Counted from the first letter of the stretch, positions 1 through 9,431 are shown. The stretch is DNA of 50,488 bases from Mycobacterium tilburgii (GCF_902168065.1 NZ_LR655711.1:1-50488); one strand, 5' to 3'. Numbers and translations are program-made. Notes: a model not told the origin generated them from the sequence alone.

Positions 1-70
1 CCCCACCTTCCCCCACCACCCGCCGTGGGTGTACTGACGTGCAGTTTTGTTGACCGCGGCGCGGTCGATA

Positions 71-93
71 GCGCGACGCTCGATGCGTCGCGC
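71..93. repeat. perfect inverted repeat upstream of mraZ
   Basis: GCGCGACGC (71-79) and GCGTCGCGC (85-93) are exact reverse complements around a 5-nt loop, TCGAT. The hairpin lies about 70 bp before the MraZ repeats and 140 bp before the mraZ start. It could be the terminator of a gene left of the window or a leader structure of the dcw operon. There is no T-tract after it (next bases GTCCCCTTAACC), so its role is inferred only. Confidence 0.55.
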
Positions 94-164
94 GTCCCCT
101 TAACCAGCCCGAAGTGGCAAATGACCCGCGAAACACTCCGACGACACGGCATTTATGGAGAGAA

Positions 165-190
165 GTGGGGGATTGTGGGGTATGGTGGCT
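165..190 (+). promoter_or_regulatory. MraZ operator: three direct repeats at 10-bp spacing
   Basis: TGGGG occurs at 166-170 and 176-180, and a weaker TGGCT at 186-190, each separated by 5 nt, so they fall on the same helical face. This matches the TGGGN-N5 direct-repeat architecture known for MraZ binding upstream of mraZ in other bacteria. The repeats lie 44-68 nt before the mraZ start, which suggests MraZ autoregulation of the dcw cluster. A core promoter nearby cannot be assigned with confidence; TTGACC at about 49-54 is a possible -35 element. Confidence 0.7.
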
Positions 191-233
191 GAAGTGTTTG
201 GGCGAGGAGACGGCCTCGACAGGAGGTGAGCTG

Positions 234-665
234 GTGTTTCTCGGCACCTACACGCCCAAACTCGACGACAAGGGGCGACTGACGTTGCCCGCCAAGTTCC
301 GCGACGCGCTGGCAGGGGGGTTGATGGTCACCAAGAGCCAAGACCACAGCCTCGCCGTCTACCCGCGGGCGGAGTTCGAGCAGCTGGCCCGCCGGGCGAG
401 CAAAACGTCTCGAAGCAACCCGGAAGCCAGGGCGTTCCTGCGCAATCTGGCCGCCGGCACCGATGAGCAGCATCCCGATGCCCAGGGGCGTATCACCTTG
501 TCGGCCGACCACCGCCGCTATGCGAACCTCTCCAAGGACTGCGTGGTGATCGGGGCCGTCGATTACCTCGAAATTTGGGATGCCCAAGCCTGGCAGGACT
601 ACCAGCAAACACACGAAGAGAACTTCTCCGCGGCCAGCGATGAAGCACTCGGCGACATCATCTGA
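234..665 (+). CDS. mraZ: transcriptional regulator MraZ
   Basis: MraZ is a DNA-binding regulator with an AbrB-like double fold that controls the division and cell wall cluster. The GTG at 234 gives 143 residues starting [21 protein letters not shown], the canonical family N-terminus, and has a strong AGGAGG 7 nt upstream (221-226). The frame is open back to a GTG at 114, but that start would place the operator repeats inside the gene. Two DxxGR motifs are visible, DDKGRLTLP near residue 10 and DAQGRITLS near residue 84, one per half of the duplicated fold. It is the first gene of the cluster; rsmH follows after about 170 nt. Confidence 0.95.
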   Translation: MFLGTYTPKLDDKGRLTLPAKFRDALAGGLMVTKSQDHSLAVYPRAEFEQLARRASKTSRSNPEARAFLRNLAAGTDEQHPDAQGRITLSADHRRYANLSKDCVVIGAVDYLEIWDAQAWQDYQQTHEENFSAASDEALGDII

Positions 666-834
666 GGCGCATGCCCGTGCATCGTGGCCTCTGCCCGAAC
701 CGACCCCGGCGTACTTCCCCAACGCCTGGTTCGTAGTTTCGGACAGGGACCCCGGTGCAGGGGCGCGTCCTTCTCCCGTGTGGCGGGCCGGGTCGCTTTC
801 CGACGAGTTCCAGCACAGGCGGGAAGGTGTTGCG

Positions 835-1875
835 GTGGCCGACGAGCCAAATGCCCTGGGGCCGAGCCGGTTCGGGCATGTCCCCGTGTTGCTGCAACGC
901 TGCGTCGAGCTACTCACCCCGGCGCTGACCCGCCGGCACCCCGACGGAACCGGTGCGGTGCTCGTCGACGCCACCCTCGGCGCGGGCGGGCACGCGGAGC
1001 GCTTCCTGACTGAACTGCCGGGCCTGCGCGTGATCGGACTAGACCGCGACCCCAGCGCGCTGCAGATCGCCCGCGACCGGCTGGCACCGTTCGTCGATCG
1101 CATCACGCTGGTGCACACGCGGTATGACCGTCTTGCCGAGGATCTGGCCGAATCAGGTTACGCCGCAACGGAATCTATCGATGGAGCACTGTTCGATCTG
1201 GGTGTGTCCTCGATGCAGCTGGACCGCGTCGAGCGGGGTTTCGCCTACGCCCAGGATGCTCCGTTGGACATGCGGATGGATCCGTCCTCCGCGTTGACCG
1301 CCGCAGACATCGTCAACACTTACGACGAGGCCGAACTGGCCAACATCTTGCACCGCTACGGCGAGGAGCGGTTCGCCCGCCGCATCGCAGCCCGGATCGT
1401 CCGCCGGCGGGCCGACACCCTGTTCACCTCCACCGCCGAGTTGGTGGCCTTGCTTTATGACGCCATCCCCGCCGCGGCCCGCCGCACCGGGGGGCATCCG
1501 GCCAAGCGCACGTTCCAGGCGCTGCGCATCGCGGTCAACGACGATCTGGACACGCTGCGCCGCGCGGTGCCGGCCGCGCTGGACGCGCTGATGGTCGGTG
1601 GGCGGATCGCGGTAATGGCCTACCAGTCGCTGGAAGACCGCATCGTCAAACACGCATTCGCTGACGCGACCGCCTCGCGCACGCCGGTGGATCTCCCGGT
1701 CGAGCTGCCCGGCTGTGGGCCGCGCTTCGCCGCGCTGACCCGCGGCGCCGAACGCGTCGATGCCGACGAAAGCGAACGGAACCCTCGCAGTGCGGCCGTG
1801 CGACTACGGGCCCTGCAGCGGCTGGAACACGAGGGACAACCACCGCAGCGGGCGACCGAGAAGGGCGACTCATGA
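835..1875 (+). CDS. rsmH: 16S rRNA (cytosine(1402)-N(4))-methyltransferase RsmH (MraW)
   Basis: RsmH is an S-adenosylmethionine-dependent methyltransferase that makes m4C1402 in 16S rRNA. The SAM-binding segment [13 protein letters not shown] is at residues 45-57, followed by GLDRDP, which contains the acidic ribose-binding residue. The C-terminal half carries the expected [12 protein letters not shown] and [13 protein letters not shown] segments. I chose GTG 835 (346 residues) because GGAAGG sits 7 nt upstream and the protein then begins just before the conserved GHVPVLL block. The frame is open back to 580, overlapping mraZ, so a longer annotated start is possible. The stop overlaps the ftsL start (ATGA), implying translational coupling. 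Confidence 0.93.
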   Translation: MADEPNALGPSRFGHVPVLLQRCVELLTPALTRRHPDGTGAVLVDATLGAGGHAERFLTELPGLRVIGLDRDPSALQIARDRLAPFVDRITLVHTRYDRLAEDLAESGYAATESIDGALFDLGVSSMQLDRVERGFAYAQDAPLDMRMDPSSALTAADIVNTYDEAELANILHRYGEERFARRIAARIVRRRADTLFTSTAELVALLYDAIPAAARRTGGHPAKRTFQALRIAVNDDLDTLRRAVPAALDALMVGGRIAVMAYQSLEDRIVKHAFADATASRTPVDLPVELPGCGPRFAALTRGAERVDADESERNPRSAAVRLRALQRLEHEGQPPQRATEKGDS

Positions 1876-3128
1876 GAGCGAAAGCCAAGCGCGAGGCGCC
1901 GAAACGCCGGGGCGGTAGCGACCGTCGCAGCGCACGCGACGGCGCGGTCCGCAAGGCCAGGCGCAGCGCGGCGGAGGCGACGGCACGTCGTACCCGCCCG
2001 GCGCAAGGATCGACGGTCGGGCGCGAGACTCGCTCGGCAAAATCCAGCCCGCACGCCCGGCCCGTCCAGCGGTCGGCCCGGCCGATCAGCACCCGGCAGG
2101 CCAAGGCGCGGGCCAAAGCCAGAAAATCCAAGGCGCCCAAGGTTATTCGTATCAGCCTGACGGAGCGGCTGGCTCTGCGGCTGGCCTCGATCGACCTGCG
2201 GCCGCGGGCACTGCTCGCCAAGGTCCCCTTTGTGGTGCTGGTCATCGGTACGCTCGGTCTCGGGTTGGCGTTGACGTTGTGGTTGTCCACCGACTCCACT
2301 GAGCGGTCCTATCAACTGAGTGCCGCCCGCGAGAAGACCCGGCTGCTGCAGCAGCAGAAGGAGGCGCTGGAGCGCGATGTCCGTGAGGCCGAGGCCGCAC
2401 CGGCGCTAGCCGAGGCTGCGCGTAAGCAGGGCATGATCCCGACGCGCGACACCGCCCACCTGGTCCAGGACCCCGAGGGCAACTGGGTCGTGGTCGGCAC
2501 GCCCAAACCGGCCGACGGCGTTCCGCCGGCGCCGCTGAACACGAAACTGCCCGAGGAAAGGCCGCCGTCGCCGAAACCGGCAGCGCCGCCGGAGGTTCCG
2601 GTGCGGGTGCAACCGGATCCGGGTGCGGACCTGGTACCCGGCCGCAGCAACGGGCCGGAGGCGTTGTTGCGTGCCCCGGACGGGTCGTCGACGGTGGGCG
2701 GGCAGCATCTGCCGCCGGCCGCGCCGCAAGTGCCCGGTGCGCCGGGTGGACCGCTCAACGGACAGTTTCCGGGCATGCTCGCGTCGCCTGGTCTTCCGGT
2801 GCCGGGTGTGCCGGCGCAGGGGCTTTCGGGACAAGCCGTTCCGGCGCAAGGGCTTCCGATGCAGGGATTGCCCACACCGGGCCTGCCGATGCCGACGATG
2901 CCCGCGCCCAGCACTGCGACGGTACCCGCTGAGGTGCCGATCCCGATCGCGGGAATGCCCCAGGCGCCCGCCCCCGTGCAATTGCCCGCCGAGATTCCCG
3001 TTCCGGTTCAACCGGGCCCCGGACCGCAGGTCGGCGTCCCTGCCTTACCCGGAGCGCAGGGGCCGGCACCGGCCGTCGCGACGCTGGCCGGACCGCCCGC
3101 CGTCGCGGCGCCAGGTGTGGCCCGGTGA
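1872..3128 (+). CDS. ftsL: FtsL-like proline-rich division membrane protein
   Basis: This is the bitopic protein between rsmH and pbpB, the place occupied by FtsL, a septal scaffold with FtsQ and the septal transpeptidase. The 418 residues comprise a very basic Arg/Lys/Ala cytoplasmic tail (1-117), one membrane helix (about 118-138), a short coiled coil with leucine heptads (about 150-180) and a long extracytoplasmic tail rich in Pro, Gly and Ala (about 210-418) with degenerate GLPxPG and VPAQGL repeats. Position, topology and coiled coil support FtsL. The proline-rich tail is typical of the mycobacterial version. Its start overlaps the rsmH stop and its stop overlaps the pbpB start, both by 4 nt. 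Confidence 0.85.
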   Translation: MRAKAKREAPKRRGGSDRRSARDGAVRKARRSAAEATARRTRPAQGSTVGRETRSAKSSPHARPVQRSARPISTRQAKARAKARKSKAPKVIRISLTERLALRLASIDLRPRALLAKVPFVVLVIGTLGLGLALTLWLSTDSTERSYQLSAAREKTRLLQQQKEALERDVREAEAAPALAEAARKQGMIPTRDTAHLVQDPEGNWVVVGTPKPADGVPPAPLNTKLPEERPPSPKPAAPPEVPVRVQPDPGADLVPGRSNGPEALLRAPDGSSTVGGQHLPPAAPQVPGAPGGPLNGQFPGMLASPGLPVPGVPAQGLSGQAVPAQGLPMQGLPTPGLPMPTMPAPSTATVPAEVPIPIAGMPQAPAPVQLPAEIPVPVQPGPGPQVGVPALPGAQGPAPAVATLAGPPAVAAPGVAR

Positions 3129-5170
3129 GTCGCGGCGAGGACAGCCGCAGCCGCCGGCCCCCCAAGGCCGGCGGTGCGCGTCGAGCGGCGGGCGTACGCA
3201 AATCGAACCGCCCGGAGAAGCCGGGTACGGCACCGAAGGACCGGAAGATGGGGCGGCCCAAGGCTGCCCGCAAGGACAAGAAGTCTCCTGCGGTGGCCAA
3301 GCCGGAGGCCGCACTCGGCCATTCGGCGCGCGCGCGGCGCACCCGGCCGGCCGTCGAGGCCGCAACGCGCAGCACCTCGTTCCTGTTCCGGCATCGCATA
3401 GGCTACGCGGTCATCCTGGTGATGATGCTGGTGGCCGAGGCGCAGCTGTTCGTCCTGCAGGTCACCAACGCGCCGAAACTGCGCGCCCAGGACGCCGGGC
3501 AGCTCAAGGTCACCGACGTCTCAAAAGCCTTCCGCGGCAGCATCGTTGACCGCAACAACCAGCAGCTGGCGTTCACCATCGAGTCGCGGGCCCTGACGTT
3601 TCAACCCAAGCGAATCCGTCGGCAGCTTGAGGACGAGCGCAAGAAGGACCCGGACGCTGCAGATCCACAGGCCCGACTGCGCGACATCGCCAGAGAGGTT
3701 GCGATGCGGCTGAACAACAAGCCGGACTACGCGACCGTGCTGAAAAAGCTACAAAGCGACGACAACTTCGTCTACCTGGCGCGTGCCGTCGATCCGGCCG
3801 TTGCCAGCGCGATCTCGGACAAGTACCCCGAGGTCGGCTCTGAGCGGCAGGATCTGCGCCAGTATCCGGGCGGCTCGCTGGCGGCCAACATCGTCGGCGG
3901 CATCGACTGGGACGGCCACGGCTTGCTCGGCCTCGAGGACAGCATGGACTCGGTGCTGTCGGGCACCGACGGCTCGATTACCTACGATCGCGGGTCCGAC
4001 GGCGTGGTCATCCCCGGCAGTTACCGTAACCGGCACAAGGCGGTCAACGGGTCGACCGTCCAGCTCACCATCGACAACGACATTCAGTTCTACGTGCAGC
4101 AGCAGGTCCAGCAGGCGAAGAATCTGTCTGGGGCACATGATGTTTCGTCCGTCGTCCTGGACGCCAAGACCGGTGAAGTACTGGCCATGGCCAACGACAA
4201 CACCTTCGACCCGTCCCAGGACATCGGCCGCCAGGGCGACCGGCAACTGGGCAACCTGCCGGTGTCGTCGCCGTTCGAGCCCGGCTCGGTGAACAAGATC
4301 GTCACCGCGTCGTCGGTCATCGAATACGGCCTGTCCAATCCCGATGAGGTGCTGCAGGTTCCGGGCTCGATAAACATGGGTGGCGTCAACGTGCACGACG
4401 CGTGGGACCACGGCGTGATGCCCTACACCACCACCGGCGTGTTCGGGAAGTCCTCGAACGTCGGCACCCTGATGCTGGCGCAACGCGTTGGGCCGGAACG
4501 ATTTTACGACATGCTCCGCAAATTCGGTTTGGGGCAGCGCACCAACGTCGGGCTGCCCGGTGAAAGCGCCGGACTGGTGCCGCCCATCGACCAGTGGTCG
4601 GGCAGCACCTTCTCGAACTTGCCTATCGGACAAGGTCTTTCTATTACCCTGCTGCAGATGACGGACATGTACCAGGCCATCGCCAACGACGGGGTGCGCA
4701 TCCCGCCGCGCATCATCAAGGCCACCATCGCCGCCGACGGCAGCCGCACCGAAGAACCGCGCCCCGAAGGTGTGCGGGTGGTCTCGTCGCAGACCGCGCA
4801 GACCGTCCGGCAGATGCTGCGCGCCGTCGTGCAGCACGACCCGATGGGCTATCAGCAGGGCACCGGGCCCGCCGCGGCGGTGCCCGGCTACCAGATGGCC
4901 GGCAAGACCGGTACCGCCCAGCAGATCAACCCAGGCTGCGGCTGCTACTTCGACGACGTCTACTGGATCACCTTCGCCGGGATGGCCACCGTCGACAATC
5001 CGCGCTACGTGATCGGAATCATGATGGACAACCCGGAGCGCAACGCCGACGGCACACCCGGGCACTCGGCGGCGCCGCTGTTCCACAACATCGCCGGCTG
5101 GCTCATGCAGCGGGAGAACGTCCCGCTATCACCCGACCCGGGGCCGCCGCTGACACTGCAGGTGACCTGA
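3125..5170 (+). CDS. pbpB: septal penicillin-binding protein 3 (class B), PbpB/FtsI
   Basis: PbpB is the transpeptidase that crosslinks septal peptidoglycan with FtsW. The 681 residues begin with a basic cytoplasmic tail, a membrane helix (about 91-112), the class B dimerisation domain (from about 125), then the transpeptidase domain. All three active-site motifs are present: SxxK as SVNK (S388, K391), SxN as SSN (443-445) and KTGT (594-597). The length matches the mycobacterial family. The GTG start overlaps the ftsL stop. The next part of the cluster, murE, is separated by about 1.1 kb of riboswitch and pseudogene remnants. Confidence 0.96.
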   Translation: MSRGEDSRSRRPPKAGGARRAAGVRKSNRPEKPGTAPKDRKMGRPKAARKDKKSPAVAKPEAALGHSARARRTRPAVEAATRSTSFLFRHRIGYAVILVMMLVAEAQLFVLQVTNAPKLRAQDAGQLKVTDVSKAFRGSIVDRNNQQLAFTIESRALTFQPKRIRRQLEDERKKDPDAADPQARLRDIAREVAMRLNNKPDYATVLKKLQSDDNFVYLARAVDPAVASAISDKYPEVGSERQDLRQYPGGSLAANIVGGIDWDGHGLLGLEDSMDSVLSGTDGSITYDRGSDGVVIPGSYRNRHKAVNGSTVQLTIDNDIQFYVQQQVQQAKNLSGAHDVSSVVLDAKTGEVLAMANDNTFDPSQDIGRQGDRQLGNLPVSSPFEPGSVNKIVTASSVIEYGLSNPDEVLQVPGSINMGGVNVHDAWDHGVMPYTTTGVFGKSSNVGTLMLAQRVGPERFYDMLRKFGLGQRTNVGLPGESAGLVPPIDQWSGSTFSNLPIGQGLSITLLQMTDMYQAIANDGVRIPPRIIKATIAADGSRTEEPRPEGVRVVSSQTAQTVRQMLRAVVQHDPMGYQQGTGPAAAVPGYQMAGKTGTAQQINPGCGCYFDDVYWITFAGMATVDNPRYVIGIMMDNPERNADGTPGHSAAPLFHNIAGWLMQRENVPLSPDPGPPLTLQVT

Positions 5171-5194
5171 GCCCTCGCGACGGTGCTAGCGTCG

Positions 5195-5310
5195 GGGTCG
5201 ACAGCGTCTAGGGTTCCGGCGTGAACGCGTGACTGGTCCGAGCGACGCCACCGCGGCTTCGGGAGAGCCGCGGTCATCTGAACGGACAAAAGCCTGGAGG
5301 ATCTCCGGCG
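5195..5310 (+). ncRNA. ykkC-family riboswitch, probably guanidine-I
   Basis: Three conserved blocks of the ykkC RNA appear in order with suitable spacing: CTAGGGTTCCG at 5208-5218, ACTGGTCCGAG at 5232-5242 and ACGGACAAAAGCC at 5282-5294. Between the last two, ACCGCGGCT and AGCCGCGGT form a perfect 9-bp hairpin, and GTCCG pairs with CGGAC around it. Subtype 1 of ykkC senses guanidine; subtypes 2a-2c sense ppGpp, PRPP and nucleoside diphosphates. I cannot separate the subtypes by eye, but the conserved blocks look like subtype 1. It sits directly before the broken TauE/SafE gene, so the switch is now orphaned. Exact ends are approximate. Confidence 0.75.
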
Positions 5311-5341
5311 GCGCGCCGCGCGTCGCCGAGAAGGTCCTCCA
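5295..5341 (+). promoter_or_regulatory. large hairpin after the riboswitch, overlapping the TauE start
   Basis: TGGAGGA (5295-5301) pairs with TCCTCCA (5335-5341). Inside it CGGCGGCGCG (5306-5315) pairs with CGCGTCGCCG (5319-5328) over a CCG loop, with one G-U pair. The structure covers the 3' end of the riboswitch and the first base of the TauE ATG. It is a plausible expression platform, acting as an intrinsic terminator or by hiding the start site; there is no T-tract. Confidence 0.55.
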
Positions 5342-5665
5342 TGCTCGCGACAGTTGTCCTGTTCCTCGTTGCGTTGGCCGCCGGGGCTTTGGGTGGTCTG
5401 GTCGGCACCGGCTCGTCGTTGGTGCTGTTGCCGATCCTGGTGAGCATGTACGCACCCCGGGTGGGGCCGTGTCGGTAATGGGCGGCCGCGGCGGTGTTGG
5501 CCAACGCGGGCCGGGTGGCGGTAGATTCCGTGGCGACCCGTGTTAGTGTACGCCGTACCCGGCACCCCGGCGGCGGTGCTCGGGGCACACACGTTGCTGA
5601 AGATCTCCCCGCCGTGGTCGATGCGGCGCTCGGCGTATTCTTCCTCGCTATGGTACCGGTGCGGC
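5341..5665 (+). pseudogene. sulfite exporter TauE/SafE family protein, truncated and frameshifted
   Basis: From ATG 5341 the reading starts MLATVVLFLVALAAG, then GGLVGTGSSLVLLP, the typical first helices of a TauE/SafE (TSUP) anion exporter. The frame is lost near 5455 and a stop follows. Family-like pieces continue in other frames: MLANAGRVAV (5494 onward), AVPGTPAAVLGAHTLL (about 5545-5595) and AVVDAALGVFFLAMV (about 5610-5655). At about 5660 the similarity stops and a TetR remnant begins, so more than half of the exporter is gone. An SD-like AAGG precedes the ATG by 6 nt. The upstream riboswitch probably controlled this gene. Confidence 0.8.
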
Positions 5666-6199
5666 GGGATCGTCGAACGCGGTTACGACGACATGACGAT
5701 CGACGCAGTCGCCGTGCGTGCGGGGACCTCTCGTGCGGTGCTCTACCGCCGCTGGCCCAACAAGCAGGAGCTGGTGCTCGCCGCCCTGTCGCACGAGGCG
5801 GCCAAGGATGTCGTGGTCATGCCCGACACGGGCAGTCTTCGCGGCGACGTCGTCGAGCTGCTTCGGCAGGCCAACAAGCTCCGAGTGGAATTGGCGACGG
5901 CGTTGATGACCCGGCTGGGCGACTTCTACCAGCGGACCGGCTGCAGCCTGGCCGACTTGCGGGCGTTCGTTCTGGGCGAGCGCGACGCCGTCCTCGAGCA
6001 GGTCATACAACGCGCCATCGACCGCGGCGAAGTCGAGCCGCAACAGGTCACCGACCGGATCGTGTGCCTGCCGGTGGAGCTGTTCCGCTATGAGATCCTC
6101 ATGACGCTGCAGCCGCTGTCCGACGAGGCGATCGAGGAGATCGTCGACACCATCTTGCTGCCTTTGCTCGACGCGCGTAAGGACTCAAGTTTAGGATAG
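5660..6199 (+). pseudogene. TetR-family regulator lacking its N-terminus
   Basis: The segment encodes GYDDMTIDAVAVRAG followed by TSRAVLYRRWPNKQELV, the second half of a TetR helix-turn-helix, then a plausible all-helical ligand-binding domain ending ARKDSSLG. The first helix of the DNA-binding domain is missing and is replaced by TauE-derived sequence. The frame is formally open from GTG 5540, so a chimeric 219-residue protein could be made, but it has no proper HTH start. It probably marks a deletion that joined two neighbouring genes. A TetR gene in this position of the cluster resembles the Rv2160 region of M. tuberculosis, from memory. Confidence 0.75.
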
Positions 6200-6312
6200 G
6201 TGACGCCCCGTGCGGGCGCGGGACGACCACCGCGGTGCCTGCTCGTCCTCGGTAGGGTTTCATGGCTGATCATGGCTGACGAGGTTGGTACGGAGGGTGG
6301 TGACGAGTACGG
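6200..6312 (+). other. spacer before murE with a CATGGCTGA tandem repeat
   Basis: This 113-bp spacer must carry any separate murE promoter, because the pseudogenes upstream break the cluster. CATGGCTGA occurs twice at a 10-bp period (6261-6269 and 6271-6279). I see no clear -10/-35 pair. A GGAGG at 6292-6296 is the nearest SD-like sequence to the chosen murE start, but it is rather far from it. Confidence 0.35.
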
Positions 6313-7845
6313 GTGTCTACTGAGCTGCGTCCCAGCCGGGCCGCGGGCGTACGCCTGCCCGTGCTGGCGGCTCAGGTTGGCGCGATGTCCGCCGGCCCCG
6401 ATGTGTCGATAAGCGGCGTGACGCAGCGCGCCCAGGACGTGCTGCCCGGTGACCTGTTCGCGGCGCTGCCCGGCTCTGCCACGCACGGCGCCCGCTACGC
6501 CGGCGACGCGATCGGGCGGGGTGCCGTCGCGGTGCTCACCGACACGGCCGGGGCCGCCGAGCTGGCCGGCGTGCACCCCGCCGTGCCGATCCTGGTGCAT
6601 CCGTCGCCGCGCGGCGTGCTGGGCGGGCTGGCTGCCACCGTGTACGGCAACCCCTCCGACCGGGTCACGGTCGGAGGGATCACCGGCACGTCCGGCAAGA
6701 CCACCACGACCTATCTGGTAGAAGCGGGCCTGCGGGCCGGCGGCCGTACCGCCGGGCTAATCGGCACCATCGGCATCCGCATCGACGGCACCGACATCCC
6801 GAGCGCCCTGACCACTCCCGAGGCGCCCGCGCTGCAGGCGATGCTGGCTGCCATGGCCGAGCGCGGAGTGGACACCGTCGTGATGGAGGTCTCCAGCCAT
6901 GCCCTGACCCTGGGCCGGGTCGACGGCACCGGTTTCGCGGTGGGCGCGTTCACCAACCTGTCCCGCGATCATCTCGATTTCCACCCGACCATGGCTGACT
7001 ATTTCGACGCCAAAGCGCTGTTGTTCGATCCGGATTCGCTGCTGCACGCCCGTACGGCCATCGTCTGCGTCGACGACGACGCCGGCCGCGCGATGGCCGC
7101 GCTGGCCGCCGACGCGATCACGGTCAGCGCCGCCGGTCACCCCGCGCACTGGCGGGCGATCGACGCGGCGCCCACCGGCACGGCGGGGCAGGAGTTCACC
7201 GCCGTCGACCCGGCCGGCGGCTGGCACCGCATCAGCATCCGGCTGACCGGCACCTACAACGTCGCCAATTGCCTTGTGGCACTGGCGATTCTGGATGCCG
7301 TCGGGGTTTCCCCGGAGCAGGCGGCGGCGGGCCTGGCGGACACCCGTGTCCCCGGCCGACTCGAAGAGATCGACCGCGGCCAAAATTTCCTGGCCCTCGT
7401 CGACTACGCCCACAAGCCAGGTGCGCTGCGCGCGGTCTTGACCACGCTGTTGCGGCCGGGCCGACGGTTGGCGGTGGTGTTCGGCGCCGGTGGGGACCGC
7501 GACCCGGGCAAGCGGGCGCCGATGGGCGCCGTCGCCGCCGAGCTGGCCGACTTGGTCGTCGTCACCGACGACAATCCGCGCAGCGAGGACCCGGCGGCCA
7601 TCCGGCGTGAAATCCTGCGCGGCGCAACCAAAGGCGCGGCCGGCGTCAAGGCCGGTGTGGTCGAGATCGGCGACCGGCGCGAAGCCATCCGGCACGCGGT
7701 CGGTTGGGCCGGCCCCGGTGATGTGGTGCTGATCGCGGGCAAGGGCCATGAAACCGGCCAGCGCGTCGGCGACGTGGTGCGCCCGTTCGACGACCGGGCG
7801 GAGTTGGTCGCCGCGCTGGACGAGCGCCGTGAGGCAGGCCGATGA
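6313..7845 (+). CDS. murE: UDP-MurNAc-tripeptide synthetase (meso-DAP adding) MurE
   Basis: MurE is the cytoplasmic ligase that adds meso-diaminopimelate to UDP-MurNAc-L-Ala-D-Glu using ATP. The 510 residues show the three-domain Mur ligase plan: the ATP-binding GTSGKTTTT at 125-133, the central-domain segment [14 protein letters not shown] with following [11 protein letters not shown], and DNPR at 420-423, the motif that selects meso-DAP over lysine. GTG 6313 is the earliest in-frame start; its SD is weak, so the true start could differ by a few codons. The stop overlaps the murF start (ATGA at 7842). Confidence 0.95.
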   Translation: MSTELRPSRAAGVRLPVLAAQVGAMSAGPDVSISGVTQRAQDVLPGDLFAALPGSATHGARYAGDAIGRGAVAVLTDTAGAAELAGVHPAVPILVHPSPRGVLGGLAATVYGNPSDRVTVGGITGTSGKTTTTYLVEAGLRAGGRTAGLIGTIGIRIDGTDIPSALTTPEAPALQAMLAAMAERGVDTVVMEVSSHALTLGRVDGTGFAVGAFTNLSRDHLDFHPTMADYFDAKALLFDPDSLLHARTAIVCVDDDAGRAMAALAADAITVSAAGHPAHWRAIDAAPTGTAGQEFTAVDPAGGWHRISIRLTGTYNVANCLVALAILDAVGVSPEQAAAGLADTRVPGRLEEIDRGQNFLALVDYAHKPGALRAVLTTLLRPGRRLAVVFGAGGDRDPGKRAPMGAVAAELADLVVVTDDNPRSEDPAAIRREILRGATKGAAGVKAGVVEIGDRREAIRHAVGWAGPGDVVLIAGKGHETGQRVGDVVRPFDDRAELVAALDERREAGR

Positions 7846-9431
7846 TTGACCTGACCGTCGCGCAGATCGCCCAGATCGTTGGCGGCACCCTGGCCGACGT
7901 CTCGCCGCAGGACGCCGCGCGGCTGCGTGTCACCGGGACCGTCGAATTCGACTCGCGCTCGGTGGGGCCCGGCGGGCTGTTCCTGGCGCTGCCCGGCGCC
8001 CGCACGGATGGGCACGATCACGCCGCCGCGGCGGTGGACGCCGGTGCGGTCGCGGTGCTGGCCGCCCGGCCGGTCGGGGTGCCGGCCATCGTGGTGCCCC
8101 CGCACGGGCCGTCCAGATCACGGGCCGGTGTGCTCGAGCACGACCCCGACGGCTCGGGCGCCGCGGTGCTGGGCGCGCTGGCCAGGATGGCCCAGGCGGT
8201 GGCCGCGGAGCTGGTGGCGGGCGGGCTGACGATCATCGGGATCACCGGATCGTCGGGCAAGACGTCGACGAAAGACCTGGTGGCCGCCGTGCTGGCGCCG
8301 CTCGGTAAAGTGGTGGCCCCGCCGGGATCGTTTAACAACGAACTCGGCCATCCCTGGACGGTGCTGCGCGCGACACGCGACACCGACTACCTCGTGCTGG
8401 AGCTGTCGGCGCGCCATCCGGGCAATATCGCCGCGCTGGCGCAGATCGCCCCGCCCGCGATCGGGGTGGTGCTCAACGTGGGCACCGCGCATCTCGGCGA
8501 GTTCGGCTCACGGGAGGCGATCGCGCAGACGAAATTCGAACTGGCCCAAGCTATTCCGTCGTCAGGTGCGGTGATCCTCAATGTCGACGACCCGGCCGTC
8601 GCCGCCATGGCCCAGCTCAGTTCGGCCGAGGTGGTGCGGATCAGTCGCGACAGCCATACCGACTCGGGCCGCAGCGACGTCTGGGCCGAAGGCGTGTTGT
8701 TGGACGAGTTGGCCAGGCCGCGCTTTACCCTGCACGCGATGGACGCGCGAGGCGCTGTGCACGCCGAGGTGCAACTCGGGGTGTCTGGCGAGCACCAGGT
8801 CACCAACGCGCTGTGTGCCGCCGCGGTGGCCCTGCGGTGCGGGGCCGGCGCCGGCGTCGAGCAGGTCGCGGCGTCGCTGGCCGCGGCTGGCCCGGTGTCG
8901 CGGCACCGGATGCACGTGACCACCCGTGCCGACGGGGTGACCGTCATCGACGACGCCTACAACGCCAACCCGGACTCGATGCGCGCGGGACTGCAGGCGC
9001 TGGCCTGGATCGCCTCCGGCGGGTCGGCGCCGGGCGGGGCGCGGCGGCGCAGCTGGGCGGTGCTCGGCGAGATGGCCGAGCTCGGCGCGGACGCGATAAC
9101 CGAGCACGATCGCGTCGGCCGGCTGGCGGTGCGCTTAGATGTTTCTCGACTTGTTGTCGTCGGCACGGGGAGGTCGGTTACCGCGATGCACCATGCTGCG
9201 GTGCTCGAAGGAGCGTGGGGCTCGCGGGGCGCTTCCGGCGACAGGGGTGCCGTGAACGTGGCCGACGCCGGCGCCGCCCTGGACTTGTTGCGGGCCGAGC
9301 TGCAACCGGGTGACGTGGTTCTGGTGAAGGCCTCGAACGCCGCCCGACTCGGCGCCCTGGCCGAGGGGCTCGCCGATACCCCGGCCGATACTTCTGCTGG
9401 GGCCGACTCCGAGTACGGGGCTCGCCCGTGA
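7842..9431 (+). CDS. murF: UDP-MurNAc-tripeptide:D-Ala-D-Ala ligase MurF
   Basis: MurF adds D-Ala-D-Ala to complete the UDP-MurNAc-pentapeptide. The 529 residues contain the P-loop GSSGKTST at 136-143, [13 protein letters not shown], the [11 protein letters not shown] segment, the [10 protein letters not shown] motif and [11 protein letters not shown] near residue 370, which is typical of MurF. The length is at the long end of the usual range, partly from Gly/Ala-rich loops near residues 390-400 and 450-465. Both ends overlap neighbours by 4 nt, murE upstream and mraY downstream. Confidence 0.95.
   Translation: MIDLTVAQIAQIVGGTLADVSPQDAARLRVTGTVEFDSRSVGPGGLFLALPGARTDGHDHAAAAVDAGAVAVLAARPVGVPAIVVPPHGPSRSRAGVLEHDPDGSGAAVLGALARMAQAVAAELVAGGLTIIGITGSSGKTSTKDLVAAVLAPLGKVVAPPGSFNNELGHPWTVLRATRDTDYLVLELSARHPGNIAALAQIAPPAIGVVLNVGTAHLGEFGSREAIAQTKFELAQAIPSSGAVILNVDDPAVAAMAQLSSAEVVRISRDSHTDSGRSDVWAEGVLLDELARPRFTLHAMDARGAVHAEVQLGVSGEHQVTNALCAAAVALRCGAGAGVEQVAASLAAAGPVSRHRMHVTTRADGVTVIDDAYNANPDSMRAGLQALAWIASGGSAPGGARRRSWAVLGEMAELGADAITEHDRVGRLAVRLDVSRLVVVGTGRSVTAMHHAAVLEGAWGSRGASGDRGAVNVADAGAALDLLRAELQPGDVVLVKASNAARLGALAEGLADTPADTSAGADSEYGARP

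Noticed and set aside
114..233. Extended N-terminus of MraZ from GTG 114
   Set aside because: It would cover the MraZ operator, lacks a good SD, and the family starts at MFLGTYTPK (GTG 234).
153..1118. Long open frame on the minus strand opposite mraZ and rsmH
   Set aside because: It mirrors the codon pattern of two well-known genes in GC-rich DNA and has no family resemblance.
5225..5310. Glycine riboswitch
   Set aside because: GGAGAG and a later AAAAGCC looked similar at first, but the ordered CTAGGGTTCCG and ACTGGTCCGAG blocks fit ykkC much better.
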